A stretch of DNA of 64,000 nt from Paludibacter sp. (GCA_019163375.1 JAFLKK010000007.1:62001-126000); one strand, 5' to 3'. Positions 9,153-18,954 are shown, numbered from the stretch's first letter. Numbers and translations are program-made. The notes: generated from the sequence alone by a model not told the origin.

Positions 9153-9263
9153 ATTCTATTCCTTTTGAAAAATGCAATATTATTCAAACCACTACTTAGT
9201 TCAATAAGCATAGGTCCATTATCGCCTACTCGTTTACAAGTTAACTCGTATACTAATTTTATC

Positions 9264-9950
9264 ATGTACAAACACATTTTTATCGATCTCGACGATACTC
9301 TTTGGGATTTTCACGCCAATGCGCAAGCTGCATTAGAAGAAATCTACGACAACCATCAGTTATACAAATACTTCGATAGCTTTGAGCATTATTTCAATAT
9401 ATACGCCAAGCGAAACCTTGAACTGTGGGAGCTTTATGGAAAAGGAGAAATCACGAAAGAGTTTTTGAACTTCGAACGTTTTAGCCATCCACTGGTTCAG
9501 GTGGGAGCCGGCAATATAAAAACAGCAGAACAGATTGGGCGAGAATTTTTGGAAATGCTACCCACAAAAACGCTGCTTATCCCACACGCAAAGGAATTAC
9601 TGGACTACCTTTACCCCAAATATCCGCTCACCATTATTTCCAATGGATTTATAGAAGTTCAATACAAAAAACTACGAAGCTCCAACCTGGAGCACTACTT
9701 CACCCACATCGTGCTTTCGGAGGGCGCTAAGGCACTGAAACCCGACAAACGCATATACGAATACGCAATGCAACTCAACAACGCCACCGCCTCCGAATGT
9801 ATCATGATAGGCGACAGCTACGAAGCTGATATCGTGGGAGCGCGAAATGCAGGAATAGATCAGGTGTGGTTCAATCCACACAGAGAGGAGAAGAAGAGAG
9901 AAGCGACATACAACCCTAAATCATTATTAGATATATTTCAAATACTTTAG
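9264..9950 (+). CDS. yjjG: YjjG-family noncanonical pyrimidine nucleotidase (HAD superfamily)
   Basis: The ATG at 9264 begins MYKHIFIDLDDTLWDF, which places HAD motif I (Asp9, Asp11) where this family expects it. An in-frame ATG 99 bp upstream adds an unstructured leader and is rejected. Motif II is IISNGF, the catalytic Lys lies in KPDKRIYEYA, and the acidic motif is GDSYEADIVGA. A helical cap domain sits between motifs I and II. YjjG enzymes hydrolyse nucleoside monophosphates, favouring non-standard pyrimidines, and are thought to clean the nucleotide pool. The 228-residue length is typical. The gene ends at a strong terminator. Confidence 0.85.
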   Translation: MYKHIFIDLDDTLWDFHANAQAALEEIYDNHQLYKYFDSFEHYFNIYAKRNLELWELYGKGEITKEFLNFERFSHPLVQVGAGNIKTAEQIGREFLEMLPTKTLLIPHAKELLDYLYPKYPLTIISNGFIEVQYKKLRSSNLEHYFTHIVLSEGAKALKPDKRIYEYAMQLNNATASECIMIGDSYEADIVGARNAGIDQVWFNPHREEKKREATYNPKSLLDIFQIL

Positions 9951-9960
9951 GCGTTATTTA

Positions 9961-10002
9961 AAAAAAAAGGAACTACTCAAAAATTAGTAGTTCCTTTTTT
10001 TT
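9961..10002. terminator. Bidirectional Rho-independent terminator
   Basis: A perfect 17-bp stem (9961-9977 with 9986-10002) with an 8-nt loop; the outer 8 bp are A-T pairs that form the U-tracts. It lies between the convergent yjjG-like gene and the end of the susCD operon. Confidence 0.93.
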
Positions 10003-10015
10003 AAATAGGACAAAT

Positions 10016-10483
10016 TTACTCGCCCATGTATTCTTCATAAGATGTTGTACGATGTCCTTTCAATTGATAGGTTGTAGCTGCATCGTCTGCAAAAACAACA
10101 TCCATTGTCAAACTGTCAGTCCCAATAATCTTACCATTTGTCACAGTGATTTTTATTGGATATCCTGTGATAGCATTTTTAGATCCTACTGTACTAAATG
10201 TTTTTGAAGCAACATCAACCTTCGCTTTGAACTTAAAACTCCAAAAATGACCATTTGACGAAGTTGTTGCATAATCATCAAACCATACAGAGTCTTTTCC
10301 AAAAGATGAATTATATGATTTAACTTCAAATGGACCTGCTACAGCGTCCCCATCAACATATGCTTTCAAGGTCCAATCACCTGCAATAGGATATGCCCAA
10401 CTATATTCCTTTTTATAAGTCGGCTCGCATGAGAAAAATGCAAAAGCCACTATTGATACGATTGTTAATTTAAATATACGCAT
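10016..10483 (-). CDS. Lipid-binding-hydrolase-like lipoprotein (Lipid_bd family)
   Basis: A 155-residue lipoprotein, last gene of the susC-susD operon. The signal MRIFKLTIVSIVAFAFFSC ends in lipobox Cys19. The mature part has features I associate with the Lipid_bd family (PF12888): EYSWAYPIAGDWTLKAYV near the N-terminus, a Trp/Phe-rich middle (GHFWSFKFKAKVDV) and a C-terminal YQLKGHRTTSYEEYM. These are small calycin-like beta-barrels found in SusCD operons, with structural likeness to lipid-binding proteins but no proven activity. It is 11 bp after the DUF5012-like gene. The product is probably a surface or periplasmic ligand-binding lipoprotein. Confidence 0.75.
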   Translation of the reverse strand: MRIFKLTIVSIVAFAFFSCEPTYKKEYSWAYPIAGDWTLKAYVDGDAVAGPFEVKSYNSSFGKDSVWFDDYATTSSNGHFWSFKFKAKVDVASKTFSTVGSKNAITGYPIKITVTNGKIIGTDSLTMDVVFADDAATTYQLKGHRTTSYEEYMGE

Positions 10484-10494
10484 AGTTTTTCTCC

Positions 10495-11205
10495 TTAATT
10501 TAATGATGTTGGGTTATTCAAAGTTACAGCAAATTTCATAGCTGGCACATCTTCCATATTAGTATTAAGAACTATCGTTTTAGTTCCTGCATCATATGTA
10601 GAAGTTGTTCCAGGAGTAAAGACACAAGGGTAACCCCAAGCCAACTTACTAGCAGAAACTATAGAAAATGTATTATCTGCATTAAGTTTTAATACACCAG
10701 GGCCAGCATAAGTTGGACCATAAGCAGATCCGATACTATACCAACCACCTAACATTGATTCCACATAATAATTTCCACTTCCAACACCGAAAACTAAAAT
10801 TGTGTATGGGCCACGGGAGCCAACAGTACCTGCATTATTACGTACGATTTTAGAGGTATAATATCCATTAAGAGGTGCTGTTGCATCATAAACACGAACT
10901 ACACGAGAAGCCGTTGCGGAAAATCCATCTGCATTTAGCACCTCGTAATTAACAACATAATTACCTCCTTTCGCTACATTCACAGTTGAAGTTGCAACAA
11001 TCTTACTTGTAATATCTGTTGTACCTTCTACAGCAGTGCAACCCGGGTCAACAAATGGAGTATTCATCGGCCAAAACACCTCAGCCTCTCCTTTCATCGT
11101 CATTGTGGCGTAGGTAGTCACTTTAGACACTCCCATCGAGCTTTCATCGCTACAAGCGCTTAACATGAAAACTGCCACTGAAATTATAAAAATTATCTTT
11201 CTCAT
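10495..11205 (-). CDS. DUF5012-like immunoglobulin-fold lipoprotein
   Basis: A 236-residue lipoprotein (signal MRKIIFIISVAVFMLSAC, Cys18). Residues about 25-105 form a bacterial Ig/HYR-like beta-sandwich, with WPMNTPFVDPGCTAVEGTTD and GNYVVNYEVLNADGFSATA typical of the domain in SusCD-associated proteins. The C-terminal half, with Gly and aromatic residues (SMLGGWYSIGSAYGPTYAG), resembles the DUF5012/BT_2262-like region. It lies between susD and the Lipid_bd-like gene with short gaps of 11-22 bp. SusCD-linked lipoproteins of this build often act as surface ligand-binding proteins; the ligand here is unknown. Confidence 0.75.
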   Translation of the reverse strand: MRKIIFIISVAVFMLSACSDESSMGVSKVTTYATMTMKGEAEVFWPMNTPFVDPGCTAVEGTTDITSKIVATSTVNVAKGGNYVVNYEVLNADGFSATASRVVRVYDATAPLNGYYTSKIVRNNAGTVGSRGPYTILVFGVGSGNYYVESMLGGWYSIGSAYGPTYAGPGVLKLNADNTFSIVSASKLAWGYPCVFTPGTTSTYDAGTKTIVLNTNMEDVPAMKFAVTLNNPTSLN

Positions 11206-11227
11206 AATAAATTTTTTATTTTATAAA

Positions 11228-12625
11228 TTATTTAGCCCACCAAACTTTCTCCGTTAAAGCCACCTTAGCTGGAGTGTTAGCATTTGTCTTGCGTTCACTA
11301 TCTGGAAAAAATAAACGTTGTGGTCTTTCCGTACCATTATAAATACTTGTTAATGATTTTGAAAAGAAATCAGGATATCCAGTCCTATTAAAGTCAAAGA
11401 AGGCTTCTATAGCACGTTTATTTGTTGATGCCAACCATTTTTGCTCCAAAATAGATTTAATACCTGTATAAGGGTAAGTAGTAGAACTAATAGCTGAAGC
11501 ACTTAATCCCAAACTTACCAACGAAGCCTGAATAGCACTGTTATAGGTAGCCTCAGCTGCCGCAGAACTAACATATCTCTCCTGCGCTTCAGCAATTAAG
11601 AATAAAACCTCCTCCTTAGAAAAGAAATATACAGGGGCTGTACTTCCCATAATTGGAGTTGCAAAATTCTTAATTGTACCTGTTGTCGTTGGAGATTGAC
11701 CTGTAGCTACTGAAGCCATAAGAGAACCTGTAGCCGATGGAGCAAAAAGTTTTTCGCGTCTTGGATCTGAATTATCAGTCAGATATTTCATAAGCGTTGA
11801 ATTTGCAATTACATTTGAGGCTAAACGATCTACAAAAGTGTTATAAAACGGATTATAACCTGTTTGCTCTGCTTTAAATGCTGAGAATTTAGCATCGGTT
11901 GTCAAGAAATCGTTAGCTGTTAACAGCGCCTGAATTTGCGTTTTATACTTATTTGGATCTATTTTAGTATAACGCATATAAATTTTCAATTTCAAAGTAT
12001 TTGCAAATTTTTTCCAAGTCGCCATATTACCGGCAAAAATCAAGTCAGAAGTGCCTGGATCTTGTACAGTACTAGCTGAAAAATCCTTAGACATTGCATT
12101 ATCAATCCTTACCAATAGGCTATCGTAAACCACTGAACCTTTGTCATAATGTGGCTGTGGCACAGCAACTCCCTGTAAAGCTTCTGTAAATGGAATTTCG
12201 TCGTATAAATCTGCCAACACTTGAAACGTATATGCTTGCATCAAAGTTGAAATTGCATAAAACTTCCAGTTAGCTTCTGGAGCAGTATTATTACGAACAT
12301 ATTGGTAGTCGTAAAGTGATCCTGCGTACAAAGTAGTAAACTGACGATTAAAATCATCCTCAGCCAAATTGTATGATTCCCATTCAGCCCACTGTGTTGC
12401 TGATGGTGATTGGGCGTACTGTTGAGTCCAAAAGCTGCCAACAGCATGATAATATCCACCCAGCACATATGCAGAACCTGAGATTGCACTTGGTAATACT
12501 AATGCAGGTGTTGCCGTGGCAGGGTTATTAGGGCTCACATTTATATCAAAAAAGCTCTCGCTGCAACTACTTAGTAGTAACGCACTGGTTACCAGCGTAG
12601 CCAAATAATACTTTATTCTTTTCAT
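11228..12625 (-). CDS. SusD/RagB-family nutrient-binding lipoprotein (SusD-like_2 type)
   Basis: A 465-residue outer-membrane lipoprotein that works as the lid of the SusC channel. The signal MKRIKYYLATLVTSALLLSSC carries the lipobox Cys21. It is followed by FFDINVSPNNPATATPALVLPSA, typical of the SusD-like_2 branch, which lacks the classical starch-binding arrangement. TPR-like helices dominate the middle (ATWKKFANTLKLKIYMRY; EVLFLIAEAQERY), and the end has PQRLFFPDSERKTN. It lies 32 bp after susC. Members of this branch are often next to SusC proteins handling peptides or unknown small substrates as well as glycans, so the substrate is open. Confidence 0.93.
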   Translation of the reverse strand: MKRIKYYLATLVTSALLLSSCSESFFDINVSPNNPATATPALVLPSAISGSAYVLGGYYHAVGSFWTQQYAQSPSATQWAEWESYNLAEDDFNRQFTTLYAGSLYDYQYVRNNTAPEANWKFYAISTLMQAYTFQVLADLYDEIPFTEALQGVAVPQPHYDKGSVVYDSLLVRIDNAMSKDFSASTVQDPGTSDLIFAGNMATWKKFANTLKLKIYMRYTKIDPNKYKTQIQALLTANDFLTTDAKFSAFKAEQTGYNPFYNTFVDRLASNVIANSTLMKYLTDNSDPRREKLFAPSATGSLMASVATGQSPTTTGTIKNFATPIMGSTAPVYFFSKEEVLFLIAEAQERYVSSAAAEATYNSAIQASLVSLGLSASAISSTTYPYTGIKSILEQKWLASTNKRAIEAFFDFNRTGYPDFFSKSLTSIYNGTERPQRLFFPDSERKTNANTPAKVALTEKVWWAK

Positions 12626-12657
12626 ATATTGGTACTTTTTATATTATAACTAATTTA

Positions 12658-15600
12658 TTAAAAACTCAATTTAACATTGAATCCAATGCTACGAGTAGAT
12701 GGGGTTGCACCATAATCACCAAAATCAGCTTCCATATCATTTCCGAACGTTGTCATCTCAGGATCAACAAACATATTCGAATCTGGAGTCCATAACAACA
12801 AGTTGTTACCAACCAATGCAATATCCGCAGAGCTAATAAACGTTTTAGCCAATAAGGATCTTGGTAGCGAATAAGACAAACTCACTTCTCTTAACTTGAA
12901 GAATGTTTTATCAACTAAGGCGTATGCACCACCTTTACCTGCATTGTAAGTTTGATTATAAAACTGATTCATTGTGTTGCTGAATCCAGCAATCGGAACA
13001 GTATTTTCCACATAAGTACCGTCACTTAGTTTTTGAACTGAATTAGGGATAATAAATGGTTGACGATCATTATAAGTCGTTTCTTGAGCGTTTCCTGTAA
13101 AATAAAGTATTTCTTTTGTACGAGAATACATCTGACCACCGTTACGGTAATCCACATTAGCGGTAAGTTTAAAGCCCTTATATGTCAAAGAAGTACCTCC
13201 TCCAATACGGAATTTATTCTGAGACGTACCGATTATCTCTTTAGAATCTTTAAATACAGGCAATCCTTTAGCATCAACAATAAAGTGTCCATTTGGATCA
13301 GTTGCCGGAACCAAGCCCTCGAACAAACCAAGTTCTCTTCCGGGACGAGCTACGAAACCAATTGAACTTGTACCTCCTAAGCTAACTTGATCAAGACCGC
13401 TAGCTAGCTCTACTAATAAGTTTTTGTTTTTAGTAAAGTTCGCATATACTTCCCATTCAAAATCTTTTGTCTTTATGGGAGTAACTTGCAAGCTTATTTC
13501 TATACCCTTATTTGTTATTTTACCTAGATTTTGGGTTTGAAGTGTGAATCCAGTAGTCGAAGGAACAGATGCTTGCCAAATAAGATCAGTAATAGTTTTG
13601 TTATAAACAGTTATGCCTAACCCTACTCTCGATTTTAAAAATTTCAAATCAAGTCCAATCTCTGAGTTTGTCGAGATTTCAGGTTGCAATTTATCATTTC
13701 CAATAAGATTTGATACAGAAAATCCATTTACAGTTGTAGTACCATTAGCCAATGGATAATCTAAAGTACGATACCCATCAGCATGACTAGTTTGAGCCAT
13801 TACTGCATAAACTTGATACGGATCAGCATCCTTACCTGTTTTAGCTATACTAGCACGAAGCTTACCTAATGTCAAAATATCATTTTGCTCAAACAATTCT
13901 GAGAAAATAAAACTAGTTGCGATACTTGGATAAAAGAAAGAACGATTCGAAGCAGGCAAAGTTGATGACCAGTCATTACGTGCAGAAAGCGTTAAGAACA
14001 ATACACTTTTATAGCCAAAATCCGCACTACCGTAAGCTCCAACCGATCTCCGCTTTGACAAAGTACCTACTACAGCAGGCGTAGCAGAGCTATTTGACAA
14101 GTTATAAAAATAAGGAATACTCAATCCGATTACTTCTGCTCTTTGAGTGGAAGCATCACGTTGATTAAAGTTATGACCTAAAACAGCGTTAAAAGTGAAA
14201 TCATCAGAAATATTTTTATTAATTGCCAATTGGAAGTTTGTATCAAACTCCGAGCTATAATATGCAGCCTCACTAACTCTACCTACATCATCATTAGAAT
14301 CTGCACGAGATACATTGGTGATTGCCCTCCAAGTCTTCAATGTACTATTTGAAACGTCAGAACCAACTATTAATTTTGCAGTTAACCATGACAATAATTT
14401 AGACTCAAGGTTTACATTTCCAAAAATACGATTTTCAAGAAATTTATTACCATGTTCGTTAAGCAGATAATATGGATTCTGAGCATAAAGTGTATAATAA
14501 TTATCTACATTATTAAACTTGTTTTTGTAATCCATTTGATCAACTACACTAATATCCCGGGCATTCTGCCAAAGTCCATCAAGAACAGCTTGATCTTGAC
14601 CTGTTTGAACAAATTTTGAATCTTTGCGAACGTAATTTAACGAAGCTGATGCTGTAAAAATTTTCAAAAATTTTGATGATCCACGTAATGAAATATTATT
14701 TCTTTTATATGAGTCTGCATCAGTTGGCATTATACCATCAGAATTAATGTTACCATATGACAAATAGTAGCTTTTATTTTCATCCCCATTTGAAATAGCG
14801 ATTGAGTTATTTGTTGTTCTACCAGTGTCAAAAAAATCGCTAATATTAGATTTTAATGCAGAATATGGTTTGATCTGTTGTTGATTATCTACAACAAAAC
14901 CCCATTTACGAATTTTCCCATCAAAACGAGGACCCCAACTACCATTTTCTTGCAAATCACCTGTTTCATCATTATTTGCGCTACGATTATACCATCCTTG
15001 ACCATACTCATTTTGCATATAAGGCAAACGAAGAGGTGCATCAAAAGTTGTAGTAGATGAAATATCAACCTTGGCTTTATTATTAGATTTAGCACCATTC
15101 TTTGTTGTAATTAAAATTACCCCTGAAGAAGCACGAGAACCATACAAAGCTGTAGCGGCTCCACCTTGCAAGATAGTCATTGTTTCGATATCATCAGGAT
15201 TGATATCATTAGCGCGGTTACCAAAATCAAAACCACCATTTATAGATCTGTCATTTACAACACCATTGCTTACGGGAACATTATCAACCACATATAATGG
15301 TTGATTAGAACCTCCTAAAGATGAAAAACCACGCATAACCACACGAGTTGAAGCACCTGGAGAACCAGAAGCCGAGGAAATTTCAACACCAGCAACCTTA
15401 CCTTGCAGGGCATTCAGCGCACTCCTATTACCCGTTGTTGTAAGATCTGCATTTGATATTTGAGTTGTTGAATATCCCAATGCTTTTGTTGAACGCTTAA
15501 TACCCAATGCAGTTACCACCACTTCATCAATCATCTTCGCATCCGACTGAAGCTTAATGGTCATACCATCTACGGCCTGGACTTCAGAAGTCACCATACC

Positions 15601-15831
15601 TACGTATGAAATTACTAAATTTTTTGCATCACCCTGCAAACTGATTTTAAATTCACCACCTACATTGGTAATTGTACCGGCTGAGGTACCTTTTACCTTT
15701 ACAGTAGCCCCAATAATTGGCTGCCCATCCTCCGCGGAAAGAACTTTCCCCGAAATGGATTTAGATTGAGCATTAACCAAACCCACACCTACTAAAAACA
15801 AGCAGGTTAATAAGAACGTTAGTTTTCTCAT
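12658..15831 (-). CDS. SusC/RagA-family TonB-linked outer membrane transporter
   Basis: A 1057-residue TonB-dependent transporter. After the signal peptide (cleavage near VNAQS, residue 21) come a carboxypeptidase-regulatory-like beta-sandwich (about 24-100; SGKVLSAEDGQPIIGATV), a TonB-box-like EVVVTALGIKR, a plug domain (about 110-240; GFSSLGGSNQPLYVVDNVPV and SGVILITTKNG), then the 22-strand barrel ending in a terminal Phe. There is no N-terminal STN domain, so it should not signal through an anti-sigma factor, and none is encoded nearby. It is the first gene of a four-gene operon with susD and two lipoproteins. No glycoside hydrolase, sulfatase or peptidase accompanies it, so the imported substrate cannot be inferred. 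Confidence 0.96.
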   Translation of the reverse strand: MRKLTFLLTCLFLVGVGLVNAQSKSISGKVLSAEDGQPIIGATVKVKGTSAGTITNVGGEFKISLQGDAKNLVISYVGMVTSEVQAVDGMTIKLQSDAKMIDEVVVTALGIKRSTKALGYSTTQISNADLTTTGNRSALNALQGKVAGVEISSASGSPGASTRVVMRGFSSLGGSNQPLYVVDNVPVSNGVVNDRSINGGFDFGNRANDINPDDIETMTILQGGAATALYGSRASSGVILITTKNGAKSNNKAKVDISSTTTFDAPLRLPYMQNEYGQGWYNRSANNDETGDLQENGSWGPRFDGKIRKWGFVVDNQQQIKPYSALKSNISDFFDTGRTTNNSIAISNGDENKSYYLSYGNINSDGIMPTDADSYKRNNISLRGSSKFLKIFTASASLNYVRKDSKFVQTGQDQAVLDGLWQNARDISVVDQMDYKNKFNNVDNYYTLYAQNPYYLLNEHGNKFLENRIFGNVNLESKLLSWLTAKLIVGSDVSNSTLKTWRAITNVSRADSNDDVGRVSEAAYYSSEFDTNFQLAINKNISDDFTFNAVLGHNFNQRDASTQRAEVIGLSIPYFYNLSNSSATPAVVGTLSKRRSVGAYGSADFGYKSVLFLTLSARNDWSSTLPASNRSFFYPSIATSFIFSELFEQNDILTLGKLRASIAKTGKDADPYQVYAVMAQTSHADGYRTLDYPLANGTTTVNGFSVSNLIGNDKLQPEISTNSEIGLDLKFLKSRVGLGITVYNKTITDLIWQASVPSTTGFTLQTQNLGKITNKGIEISLQVTPIKTKDFEWEVYANFTKNKNLLVELASGLDQVSLGGTSSIGFVARPGRELGLFEGLVPATDPNGHFIVDAKGLPVFKDSKEIIGTSQNKFRIGGGTSLTYKGFKLTANVDYRNGGQMYSRTKEILYFTGNAQETTYNDRQPFIIPNSVQKLSDGTYVENTVPIAGFSNTMNQFYNQTYNAGKGGAYALVDKTFFKLREVSLSYSLPRSLLAKTFISSADIALVGNNLLLWTPDSNMFVDPEMTTFGNDMEADFGDYGATPSTRSIGFNVKLSF

Positions 15832-15900
15832 AAATTTAACATTTTGTTTATTAATCTTCTTTAAATTGTATTTAAACGAATTACCTCATTCAATCACTTT

Positions 15901-15932
15901 GCAAAAATAGACTATAAAAATCTAAAAAACAA
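15901..15932 (-). promoter_or_regulatory. Promoter of the susC-susD operon
   Basis: On the minus strand, TTG (15932-15930) is followed after 20 bp by TATTTTTGC (15909-15901), matching the Bacteroidetes TTTG-N19/21-TAnnTTTG promoter. It would give a leader of about 60 nt before the susC ATG. Confidence 0.7.
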
Positions 15933-16343
15933 GTGTTTTTACTAACAAATAGAAAAATTCTGCATATTTTTTCTATCAATATGTAGGTTCAACACCCATT
16001 TTTAGGCATAAACTCGTTATTTGACAAAATAATGCAAGCGAAAATAAACACTGTAATTGATTGCATATCTGATAATTACAAAATATAAAACAAAATTTAG
16101 ATACATATTTATTCAATATATAAACAAATAGCTACAAATTGAAAGTATTATTCGCAAATCACAACATTTAACATGTAAATAACCAATAATAAGGTAAAAA
16201 AAAGAGTATTTATATCAAAATATTCGCCAACCGAGAGAATTCACTTACAATTTGATTACGTTTTAAGCTGCAAACAAAACAAAAAGACAGAAAATAAATG
16301 TTAACTGCCAATTCAATTTTATAAAACCTGATCAAAAATAAGC
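15933..16343. other. AT-rich spacer upstream of the susC promoter
   Basis: About 410 bp, strongly AT-rich, between the susC promoter and the tRNA terminator. I find no open frame of note, no clear palindrome and no repeat. It may hold an operator for the susCD operon, since no regulator gene is adjacent, but nothing specific is visible. Confidence 0.5.
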
Positions 16344-16380
16344 ACAAAAAAAATCCACTACAAATAATTTGTAGTGGATT
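16344..16380 (-). terminator. Rho-independent terminator of the tRNA-Arg gene
   Basis: A 13-bp perfect stem (16352-16364 with 16368-16380) with a tight loop. On the minus strand it is followed by a T-run (complement of 16346-16353). It lies 13 bp past the tRNA 3' end. Confidence 0.88.
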
Positions 16381-16393
16381 CTAAAAAAAATTG

Positions 16394-16467
16394 TGACCGC
16401 GACAGGATTCAAACCTGTAACCCCCACATCCGTAGTGTGGTACTCTATTCAGTTGAGCTACGCAGCC
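16394..16467 (-). tRNA. tRNA-Arg (anticodon ACG)
   Basis: The minus-strand sequence folds into a complete 74-nt cloverleaf. The acceptor is GGCTGCG/CGCGGTC (7 bp with two G-U pairs), the D-stem GCTC/GAGT, the anticodon stem CCACA/TGTGG with loop CTACGGA (anticodon ACG, decoding CGN after inosine editing), the variable loop 5 nt, and the T-stem ACAGG/CCTGT with loop TTTGAAT. The discriminator is A. CCA is not encoded and must be added after transcription. It has its own promoter and terminator. Confidence 0.96.
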
Positions 16468-16487
16468 ATTTCTTTGCTTTTGCGAGT

Positions 16488-16519
16488 GCAAAGATAGTGC
16501 TTTTATTTATTCCGGCAAA
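16488..16519 (-). promoter_or_regulatory. Promoter of tRNA-Arg
   Basis: TTTG (minus strand, 16519-16516), a 19-bp spacer, then TATCTTTGC (16496-16488), a near-perfect vegetative Bacteroidetes promoter. The box lies 20 bp upstream of the mature tRNA 5' end, so the 5' leader is very short. Confidence 0.85.
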
Positions 16520-16647
16520 GCGAAATTAGAGATTTTTGGAAGAAAATTTCGAATATATCACTGAAAAAACAAGCCAAGAAGCCTAAATAATCAGCTATCC
16601 ATAAGAAAACTTGAGAGTTAGTATTCGCTAAAGAACCTATAAAATAA

Positions 16648-18786
16648 TTACGCCAAAACGAAATCTAATTGTTTTTTATCTAAATTAGCTCGCGCAACCT
16701 TTACTGTAAGCTCGTCGCCCAGTTGGTAGCGCTTATTGTATCGTCGCCCTACCAAACAGTAGTTTTTATCGTCGAAGCTATAATAATCGTCATCCAAATC
16801 CCGAATAGGAATCATGCCTTCGCATTTATTTTCAACCAATTCCACATAGATACCCCATTCGGTAACACCGGAAATAACACCATCGAAAACCTGTCCGATT
16901 CGCTCCGACATAAATTCCACTTGTTTATACTTAATAGAAGCACGTTCGGCATTAGCGGCCAATTGCTCCATATCAGAACTGTGCTTGCAATAATCTTCCC
17001 ATTCATCTGCACTCACACTCTTACCATCATTTGCATATTTTTCGAGCAAACGATGCACCATCATGTCGGGATAACGACGAATTGGCGAGGTGAAATGGGT
17101 GTAGTAATCGAAAGCTAAACCGTAGTGCCCCATATTAGAGGTAGAATAGATTGCCTTTGCCATCGAACGAATAGCGAGTGTTTCGATTAGATTCTGTTCT
17201 TTTTTTCCCTGCACCTGATCCAACAAATTATTTATCGAGCCTGAAACAGCAGCAGCTTTGCCGGTAGTTTTGAGATTATAACCAAAACGTTTGATAAATG
17301 CTGAGAAAGTAGCTAGCTTATCGGGATTGGGAACGTCGTGTATACGATACACAAAAGTCTTAGCAACTTTCCCTTTTCCGGGCTTACCAATATGTGTAGC
17401 CACCGTTTTATTGGCTAACAACATAAATTCCTCAATCATCTTGTTCGCGTCCTTTTGCTCTTTGAAAAATACTGAAACAGGCTTTCCTTTTTCATCAATT
17501 TCGAAACGCACCTCTACCCTATCAAAAGCAATAGCACCACTATCGAAACGCCCCTGACGTAAGATTTTGGCCAATCTGTCCAGCGTTATTATTTCCTCTT
17601 TATAATCTCCCTCACCGGTTTCTATCACTTTCTGGGCTTCTTCGTACGCAAATCTGCGATCGCTACAAATAACTGTTTTGGCAATTTTATAGCTTTGCAC
17701 TTCAGCCTTATCGTTCAATTGAAAAATAACCGAGTAGGTTAGTTTATCTTCATTGGGACGCAACGAACAAATACCGTTCGATAAATGCTCTGGCAACATA
17801 GGAATTGTTCTATCCACCAGATAGACAGAAGTAGCACGATCCTGCGCTTCCGATTCTATAATACTATTCGGGCGAACATAGTGTGTTACATCGGCAATAT
17901 GCACTCCCACTTCCCAAAGTCCGTTATCCAACTTACGCAGTGATAGCGCATCGTCAAAATCCTTCGCATCGCGCGGATCGACGGTAAAAGTGGTAATTTT
18001 ACGCATATCAACACGCTTGGCCACTTCTTCGGGAGTAATGCCGGCACCAATCTTATCAGCCGCCGCCTCCACCTCAGCAGGATATTTGTATGGTAACCCA
18101 AATTCGGCAAGAATAGCATGCATCTCGGCCGTATTATCTCCTTTATCGCCAAGTATATCAATTACTTCACCAACAGGATTTTTAGCATTCGGTTCCCACG
18201 AAAGTAATTTTACAACCGCTTTCTGACCGGTTTTTCCACCTTTCAACTTTGCCTTCGGAATGAAAATATCGTTCGTCATCACACGATTATCCAGTGTCAG
18301 AAATGCGTAATTTTCGGAGACATCCAATATACCTACAAAAGTATCCTTAGCGCGCTTGGTAATTTCCACTACCTCACCTTCGGGCTGTTGCCCTCTGCGG
18401 CTGGCGTACAGAAACACTTTCACCTCATCATTCAACAAAGCATGGTTCGTTTTACGCTCCGGAATAAAAACCATTTCGCCTCCATCGTCCGGTACAAGAT
18501 AGGTTTTTACGCCTTGACGCTCAATAGTTCCGGTGATGTATCCACCACGCGAATTCAGTTTGAACATTCCGCGTGAAATCTCCACCAAAAAGTCCTCTTC
18601 GAGCAGTTCGTACATAATCTGATTTACAAAAACCCGTTGCGATTCGGATTTAATATTCAGTAAAGACGAAACTTGTTTATAATTGAAGGTCTTTTCTACA
18701 TTTTCATTAAAAATATTTATTATATTGCGCACTAATTCAGTTTTCCGAATTCGGGTGCTGGGAGCTGGGCGTTTCTTTTTAGACAT
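16648..18786 (-). CDS. rnr: Ribonuclease R
   Basis: A 712-residue 3'-to-5' exoribonuclease able to degrade structured RNA. Domain order is an N-terminal winged helix (about 15-65), two cold-shock OB domains (about 70-215; GYITGTIERQG), the RNB catalytic domain (about 250-590) and a C-terminal S1 domain (about 630-710; GQVFDGVISGVTEWGIYVEL). The catalytic metal-binding cluster is visible as FTVDPRDAKDFDDALSL, with the aspartates expected in RNase II-family enzymes. Length is normal for Bacteroidetes RNase R. A -7 box TATATTTGC lies 45 bp upstream. The downstream tRNA has its own promoter. Confidence 0.96.
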   Translation of the reverse strand: MSKKKRPAPSTRIRKTELVRNIINIFNENVEKTFNYKQVSSLLNIKSESQRVFVNQIMYELLEEDFLVEISRGMFKLNSRGGYITGTIERQGVKTYLVPDDGGEMVFIPERKTNHALLNDEVKVFLYASRRGQQPEGEVVEITKRAKDTFVGILDVSENYAFLTLDNRVMTNDIFIPKAKLKGGKTGQKAVVKLLSWEPNAKNPVGEVIDILGDKGDNTAEMHAILAEFGLPYKYPAEVEAAADKIGAGITPEEVAKRVDMRKITTFTVDPRDAKDFDDALSLRKLDNGLWEVGVHIADVTHYVRPNSIIESEAQDRATSVYLVDRTIPMLPEHLSNGICSLRPNEDKLTYSVIFQLNDKAEVQSYKIAKTVICSDRRFAYEEAQKVIETGEGDYKEEIITLDRLAKILRQGRFDSGAIAFDRVEVRFEIDEKGKPVSVFFKEQKDANKMIEEFMLLANKTVATHIGKPGKGKVAKTFVYRIHDVPNPDKLATFSAFIKRFGYNLKTTGKAAAVSGSINNLLDQVQGKKEQNLIETLAIRSMAKAIYSTSNMGHYGLAFDYYTHFTSPIRRYPDMMVHRLLEKYANDGKSVSADEWEDYCKHSSDMEQLAANAERASIKYKQVEFMSERIGQVFDGVISGVTEWGIYVELVENKCEGMIPIRDLDDDYYSFDDKNYCLVGRRYNKRYQLGDELTVKVARANLDKKQLDFVLA

Positions 18787-18830
18787 GTTTAAACTTTTAA
18801 AAGTAGTTATTAGTCGGCTTTATGTTACGT

Positions 18831-18839
18831 GCAAATATA
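18831..18839 (-). promoter_or_regulatory. -7 box of the rnr promoter
   Basis: TATATTTGC on the minus strand (18839-18831), 45 bp upstream of the rnr ATG. The matching -33 element is weak. Confidence 0.6.
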
Positions 18840-18954
18840 CAACTTTGCAACGAAACGAAAGTTTCTTTAGACATTTAATGCTCATTTTTTTTAATTGGAG
18901 AAAATTTAGTACTTTCGCTCATGAAATATTAGAATTGAATCGCAACAATAAAAC

